Shown here piece by piece: positions 5,857-9,084 of a stretch of 9,084 nt of DNA (within the stretch, counting starts at the first letter, position 1; each line of letters opens with the position of its first letter). The DNA is from JBBTQX01 sp038064955 (GTDB taxonomy: Bacteria; Patescibacteriota; Minisyncoccia; UBA6257; GWB1-50-10). The notes under the pieces are model-generated. The model saw nothing but the letters and a program-made list of their open reading frames with translations. It had not been told where the DNA came from and made no database searches. The stretch spans positions 1 to 9,084 of the forward strand of contig JBBTRY010000003.1 of NCBI GenBank assembly GCA_038064955.1, written 5' to 3'. Both the position numbers and the translations under genes were made by a program.

Positions 5857-5897
5857 TTCGAACTCCGCGGAATTCCAAATTCCGCGGAATGTTTGAA
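5857..5897. repeat. Strong hairpin upstream of tRNA-Thr
   Basis: The inner stem pairs 5864-5874 (TCCGCGGAATT) with 5878-5888 around a 3-nt loop. The outer arm TTCGAAC (5857-5863) pairs with GTTTGAA (5891-5897) with one G-U, and two bases are bulged at 5889-5890. The stem totals 18 bp. No T-run follows on either strand, so intrinsic termination is doubtful. It overlaps the -35 region proposed for the tRNA. Confidence 0.6.
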
Positions 5898-5921
5898 AAA
5901 ATGCCGGAAATTGGATAATAT
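5893..5921 (+). promoter_or_regulatory. Weak candidate promoter for the tRNA-Thr gene train
   Basis: TTGAAA (5893-5898) and TAATAT (5916-5921) are 17 bp apart. GATAAT (5914-5919) is a closer -10 match but with a 15-bp spacer. Transcription would start a few bases before the tRNA at 5935. The site is AT-rich, so this is tentative. Confidence 0.4.
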
Positions 5922-5934
5922 AAATCTGCTGAAA

Positions 5935-6008
5935 GCCGGTGTAGCTCAATGGCAGAGCAACGCTTTCGTAAAGCGAAGACGGAGGTTCGATTCCTCTCAC
6001 CGGCTCCA
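5935..6008 (+). tRNA. tRNA-Thr (anticodon CGU)
   Basis: A complete cloverleaf of 74 nt including an encoded CCA (6006-6008). The acceptor is GCCGGTG with CACCGGC and discriminator U. The D arm is GCTC-AATGGCA-GAGC. The anticodon loop TTCGTAA gives CGU, which reads the threonine codon ACG. The T arm is GGAGG-TTCGATT-CCTCT. The anticodon stem has four pairs plus an A-A mismatch at its base (27-43), a mild oddity. The 5' end would be cut by the RNase P whose RNA is encoded divergently next door. The downstream coding sequence starts one base after the CCA, so this tRNA is probably cut out of a longer transcript. Confidence 0.95.
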
Positions 6009-6009
6009 T

Positions 6010-6573
6010 ATGATTCCGGAAAAACTTATTAAAGAAGCAAGAAAGTTTGCTTTTGAACAGGCGAGATTATTCAATGCGCCTCCGGCCCGACTCATAGAAA
6101 TCGCTGTTCAGAAAGGAAAAGAAATTTCTGAAAAATTGAAAGCAGATGCCGGACTAGTCGAATTGGGAATTTTGCTTATGGATAGCCAGCTTGGCGTAGC
6201 CTTGAAGGAAGGAAAGGTGAATGAGCATGTTTCTATGGGAGAAATAAAAACCAGGGAAATATTGGAAAAATACTCCATTGGCGATATTATGAAAGAAAAT
6301 ATCTTAACTTGTATTCGCGAGCATCATGGCGTAGCTAAGTTCTCGACTATTGAATCAGAAATCTGCTGTAATGCCGATTGTTATAAATTTTGTTCAATAG
6401 GCGGTTTTGTGGCTAGTATTAGGTATATCCGCGATATGGAATTTACAGAACTGATGTCTTACCTTGAATTCAAAGCCGACGAAAAGTGGAATGCTCTTTC
6501 GCTTGATTTTTGCAAAGATGAATTAAGGGAACAGTTTAATTTAATTAAGAGGGTGTTGAAAGACTGCAAGTAA
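6010..6573 (+). CDS. HD-superfamily protein with degenerate HD motif
   Basis: A 187-aa soluble helical protein of a type I associate with Patescibacteria HD-domain proteins. Visible parts are LVELGILLMDSQLG (49-62), where the HD dyad should lie; EHVSMG (72-77); REHHGV (103-108); and ICCNADCYKF (118-127). The canonical HD family uses H...HD...D to bind metals and hydrolyse phosphoesters. Here the dyad reads Met58-Asp59, and no obvious first His is seen near 30-40, so catalysis may be altered or lost. His73, His105-106 and Asp123 remain. Several Cys (101, 119, 120, 124, 128) are notable. The open frame runs upstream through the tRNA, so ATG 6010, one base after the CCA, is the only reasonable start. 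No Shine-Dalgarno is possible outside the tRNA. It is visibly more AT-rich than prfB downstream, whose ATG is 2 nt after this stop. Substrate unknown. Confidence 0.8.
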   Translation: MIPEKLIKEARKFAFEQARLFNAPPARLIEIAVQKGKEISEKLKADAGLVELGILLMDSQLGVALKEGKVNEHVSMGEIKTREILEKYSIGDIMKENILTCIREHHGVAKFSTIESEICCNADCYKFCSIGGFVASIRYIRDMEFTELMSYLEFKADEKWNALSLDFCKDELREQFNLIKRVLKDCK

Positions 6574-6575
6574 AT

Positions 6576-7286
6576 ATGAATTCCAATCCCAATGTAGCGA
6601 CGATAACTATTTTCGCGGGAGCGGGAGGGGACGACGCGAAAGATTGGGCGGGAATGCTGATGCGGATGTACGGCCGTTTTGCCGACCTCAAGAATTGGAA
6701 GAAGCAGTTGATAGACGATAATACCCTCGAGATGAGGGGGCAGGGGGCTTACGAAAGATTAAAAGACGAATCCGGCGTCCATCGCCTCGTGCGCATTTCG
6801 CCCTTCGACGCAAAGAAATTGCGCCACACCTCTTTCGCGCTCGTCGAGGTTCTGCCGGAGTTGCCGCCCTTGGAAGCCGCGCACGTGCAGATTCCCGACA
6901 AGGATTTGAAGGTGGACTTCTCGCGCGCCGGCGGCCCGGGCGGCCAGAATGTGAACAAGGTGGAAACGGCCGTGCGCATCACCCACTTGCCGACGGGACT
7001 CGTCTCCTCGGCCCGGGCGGAACGCTCGCAGTCCGCGAACCGCGACCGGGCGCTCAATCTTTTGAAAGCGAAGCTCATAAAACTGATGGAAGAGAAGCAC
7101 GAAAAGGAAGTGGCGAACCTGCGGACACGCGTCACGCCCGAATGGGGACATGAAATCCGTTCGTACGTACTACATCCATACAAGCAGGTGAAAAACCATA
7201 TTACGGGAGAAAAAATATCCCGCGTGGAGCAGGTTTTGGAAGGGGATTTGGATCTGTTGCTTCCCAAGGAGGATAAGTTAAAATAA
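6576..7286 (+). CDS. prfB: Peptide chain release factor 2, short form lacking domain 1
   Basis: A class I release factor that ends translation at UGA and UAA. The GGQ catalytic loop (AGGPGGQNVNKVET, 118-131) triggers peptide release. The tripeptide SPF (75-77, in VRISPFD) is the RF2 stop-codon reader, where RF1 has PxT. PEWGHEIRSYVLHP (188-201) also matches RF2. At 236 aa it is far shorter than the usual about 365: the sequence begins at NPNVATITIFAGAGGDDAKDWAGML, the start of domain 2, so helical domain 1 is absent and the loop before GAYERLKDESGVHRL is shortened. An in-frame TAA at 6546 rules out an upstream extension with the missing domain. Neighbours ftsE-ftsX follow prfB in other bacteria, which supports RF2 rather than a rescue factor such as PrfH. 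TGA is used as a stop in this window (ftsX), so RF2 activity is needed. Confidence 0.88.
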   Translation: MNSNPNVATITIFAGAGGDDAKDWAGMLMRMYGRFADLKNWKKQLIDDNTLEMRGQGAYERLKDESGVHRLVRISPFDAKKLRHTSFALVEVLPELPPLEAAHVQIPDKDLKVDFSRAGGPGGQNVNKVETAVRITHLPTGLVSSARAERSQSANRDRALNLLKAKLIKLMEEKHEKEVANLRTRVTPEWGHEIRSYVLHPYKQVKNHITGEKISRVEQVLEGDLDLLLPKEDKLK

Positions 7287-7297
7287 ATAAGCAGGCT

Positions 7298-7987
7298 ATG
7301 ATAATCTTCCAGAACGTATCCAAAGACTACGATCATAATCGCAAGTCGGTGGCTCTCGATAAAGTCAGTTTCAAAATCCAGCCGAACGAGTTCGTCACAC
7401 TCGTCGGCCGCTCTGGCGCGGGCAAATCGACCGTCATCAAGCTCCTAATCGGGGAGGAAAAACCCACCAATGGGCAGATTTTTTTCGGTTCCTACGAAGT
7501 TCAAAAGCTAAAATCATCGGACCTGCCGGAGTTTCGCCGCCATATCGGCGTTATCTTCCAGGATTTCCGCCTTTTAGCCAAAAAGACCGCCTTCGAAAAC
7601 GTGGCTTTCGCGTTGGAAGTGGAGGGGCGGCTCGAGCGGGAAATCAACGAGCTCGTGCCCCAAGTACTCGACATGGTAGGATTGAAGGATAAGGCGAATA
7701 ATTTTCCGGCCGAACTTTCGGGCGGAGAAAAGCAAAGGGTGGCGATTGCCCGGGCGATGATAAACCAGCCGGACGTTCTGATTGCCGATGAGCCGACGGG
7801 AAACTTGGATCCCTTCAATACTTGGGAGGTCATCAAACTCCTCAAAAAAATCAACGAACTGGGGAGCACGGTGATACTCGCGACCCACGACAAGGAAGTC
7901 ATCAACACGCTGGGCGAACGGGTCATTACGCTCGAGGCCGGTCAAATCATCAAAGACGAAGCGCACGGAAGATTCATACTGGATTAA
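7298..7987 (+). CDS. ftsE: Cell division ABC transporter-like ATPase FtsE
   Basis: A 229-aa ATP-binding subunit of the FtsEX complex. It sits on the inner face of the membrane with FtsX and couples ATP hydrolysis to activation of peptidoglycan hydrolases at the septum. It is not a true transporter. All ABC motifs are present: Walker A GRSGAGKST (37-45), Q-loop FQD with Gln88, signature LSGGEKQ (140-146), Walker B VLIADEP with Asp164-Glu165, and the H-loop His197 in ATHDK. RLLAKKTAFENVAFALEV after the Q-loop is typical of FtsE. Start ATG 7298 lies 11 nt after prfB. An AAGGAGG lies within prfB at 7266-7272 but is about 25 nt from the ATG, so its role is uncertain. ftsX follows after 14 nt, indicating co-transcription. 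Confidence 0.96.
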   Translation: MIIFQNVSKDYDHNRKSVALDKVSFKIQPNEFVTLVGRSGAGKSTVIKLLIGEEKPTNGQIFFGSYEVQKLKSSDLPEFRRHIGVIFQDFRLLAKKTAFENVAFALEVEGRLEREINELVPQVLDMVGLKDKANNFPAELSGGEKQRVAIARAMINQPDVLIADEPTGNLDPFNTWEVIKLLKKINELGSTVILATHDKEVINTLGERVITLEAGQIIKDEAHGRFILD

Positions 7988-8001
7988 CTGGCAAACAAAT
8001 C

Positions 8002-8907
8002 ATGGTCACACTTTTCAGGATATTCAAATATGGCTGGCAAAGTTTTTGGAGAAACGGCTGGCTTTCCGTTTCCACTATCGCCGTGATGATATTGGCGCTC
8101 GTCGTTTTCGAAGGGCTCATTCTTTTCAATGTCGTGAGCAAGGGCGCCATCGGGGCGATAGAAGAAAAGGTGGATATCAGCGTTTATTTTAAGAGCAATG
8201 TTTTGGAAGATACCGTTTTGAATTTGAAGCGCTCGCTCGAAGGCTTGAGCGAAGTCAAATTCGTAGAATATGTTTCCAAAGAGCAGGCGCTTGCCACTTT
8301 CAAGGAACGGCACGCGAATGAAGAAACCATTACCCAGACCCTCAACGAGTTGGATAATAATCCGCTTCTCGCGTCCATTAATATCAAAGCCAACGATTTG
8401 CACCGATATGATTCCATCGCCTCGTATCTCGGAAAGCCCGATTTCCAGGACATGATCGAAAAAGTGAGCTACGCCCAGAATCAGGTGGTGATAAACAGGC
8501 TGAATTCGCTGGTGGATAACTTCGGCCGGGGCGGCTTCGCTCTTACGGCTTTTCTGGCCTTTCTCGCGGCCATTGTGACTTTCAATACCATCCGCCTTGC
8601 CATTTTCTCCGCAAGCGAACAAATCGGAATAATGCGCCTCGTGGGAGCCTCGAATACTTTCATCCGCGGCCCTTATCTCGTGGAGGGATTGATGTATGGC
8701 ATAATTTCCGCCTTAATCAGCTTCCTTATCTTCGTTCCTATTATCATCTTCGTTTCGCCGCATATCGCGAGCTTCGTTCCGGAGGTGGATTTGCTGGCCT
8801 ATTTCAAAAATAATCTAGTTTCGCTCCTTGTTTACCAATTCGTCTTCGGCATCGTGCTTGGGGTCGTCTCGAGCGTTATCGCCACCCGCCGTTATTTGAA
8901 CGTTTGA
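8002..8907 (+). CDS. ftsX: Cell division membrane protein FtsX
   Basis: A 301-aa membrane partner of FtsE. Four hydrophobic segments are visible: about 21-43, 177-198, 224-254 and 272-294. Between the first two lies an extracellular domain (about 44-176) with the typical start VDISVYFKSN and KFVEYVSKEQALATFKE, the part that contacts peptidoglycan hydrolases or their activators. FNTIRLAIFSASEQIGIMRLVGAS (194-217) is the conserved cytoplasmic loop expected to dock on FtsE. Start ATG 8002 is preferred because the open frame upstream overlaps ftsE in another frame and has no membrane-protein character. No strong Shine-Dalgarno is seen. The stop is TGA, overlapping a possible TTG start of the next gene. 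Confidence 0.95.
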   Translation: MVTLFRIFKYGWQSFWRNGWLSVSTIAVMILALVVFEGLILFNVVSKGAIGAIEEKVDISVYFKSNVLEDTVLNLKRSLEGLSEVKFVEYVSKEQALATFKERHANEETITQTLNELDNNPLLASINIKANDLHRYDSIASYLGKPDFQDMIEKVSYAQNQVVINRLNSLVDNFGRGGFALTAFLAFLAAIVTFNTIRLAIFSASEQIGIMRLVGASNTFIRGPYLVEGLMYGIISALISFLIFVPIIIFVSPHIASFVPEVDLLAYFKNNLVSLLVYQFVFGIVLGVVSSVIATRRYLNV

Positions 8908-9084
8908 TCACGGGATTCTGGAAAAAATTGAGTAAGCCAATTATGGCGCTCGCGCCCATGGCGAATGTCACGGACGTCGCCTTCCGTTCCATTATCGCGA
9001 AATATGGCAAACCGGATTTAATGTACACAGAATTCGTTTCGGCGGATGGATTGGGTTCGGCTGGCCGAGAACATTTGCTTATCG
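8904..9084 (+). CDS. dus: tRNA-dihydrouridine synthase, N-terminal part (cut by window end)
   Basis: The frame is open to the window edge, and its translation includes PIMALAPMANVTDVAFRSI, the FMN-binding start of the Dus TIM barrel, followed by KYGKPDLMYTEFVSADGL, where TEFVSADGL matches the conserved TE(F/M) region. Dus enzymes reduce uridine in tRNA D-loops using FMN and NADPH. The likely start is TTG at 8904, overlapping the ftsX TGA by 4 nt and giving ITGFWKKLSKPIMALAPM, close to the usual spacing before APM. A TTG at 8928 or ATG at 8943 are alternatives, but ATG 8943 would cut into the first beta strand. Translational coupling to ftsX is likely. The catalytic Cys lies beyond the window. 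Confidence 0.9.
   Translation, partial: MITGFWKKLSKPIMALAPMANVTDVAFRSIIAKYGKPDLMYTEFVSADGLGSAGREHLLI

Noticed and set aside
5893..6009. Upstream extension of the HD protein
   Set aside because: The extra 39 codons would run through the complete tRNA-Thr and have no family similarity.
6540..6600. Programmed +1 frameshift site restoring a full-length prfB
   Set aside because: Upstream frames encode the HD protein or close at a TAA (6546); nothing resembles RF2 domain 1 or the CTT-TGA-C slip site.
1..9084. CRISPR array, insertion sequence or prophage genes
   Set aside because: No regularly spaced direct repeats, transposase or phage gene was seen on either strand.

Overview
This window looks like part of a bacterial chromosome of the Candidate Phyla Radiation (Patescibacteria), most likely a Parcubacteria-like lineage. 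That placement is inference. It rests on compact housekeeping genes, a short DnaE, a minimal release factor 2, an HD-domain protein of a kind I associate with these genomes, and a reverse transcriptase of the diversity-generating retroelement (DGR) type beside an Avd-like four-helix-bundle gene. Both TAA/TAG and TGA stops are used, TGA ending ftsX, so the standard bacterial code fits.

Left part (1-1342), the accessory region. A truncated Avd-like gene on the minus strand starts 19 bp from a divergent, complete DGR-type reverse transcriptase (115-1143). No template repeat or variable repeat is visible. Downstream of the RT is a long hairpin (1226-1342). It has a 13-bp outer stem, then an uninterrupted 26-bp stem in which every non-Watson-Crick position is a G-U pair on the plus strand only. 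This points to an RNA transcribed in the RT direction. The hairpin's outer arm contains the stop codon of the convergent dnaE, and the end of dnaE offers a second, competing pairing partner. This is the most unusual structure in the window.

Middle part (1340-5934), housekeeping. dnaE (minus) and rnhB (plus) are divergent, with back-to-back -35 boxes and a palindrome overlapping the dnaE -10. A hairpin after rnhB also terminates rnpB, the RNase P RNA gene on the minus strand (about 5289-5778). rnpB has its own good promoter, an insertion of about 120 nt made of stacked palindromes between helices P5 and P7, and an 18-nt direct duplication near its 3' end. Between rnpB and the next gene lie a perfect 24-bp palindrome and a second strong hairpin.

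Right part (5935-9084), one tight plus-strand gene train: tRNA-Thr(CGU), an HD-family protein starting 1 nt after the tRNA CCA, a release factor 2 that lacks N-terminal domain 1, ftsE, ftsX, and the start of a tRNA-dihydrouridine synthase gene cut by the window edge. The prfB-ftsE-ftsX order is also seen in other bacteria. FtsE and FtsX form the membrane complex that controls cell-wall hydrolysis at division.
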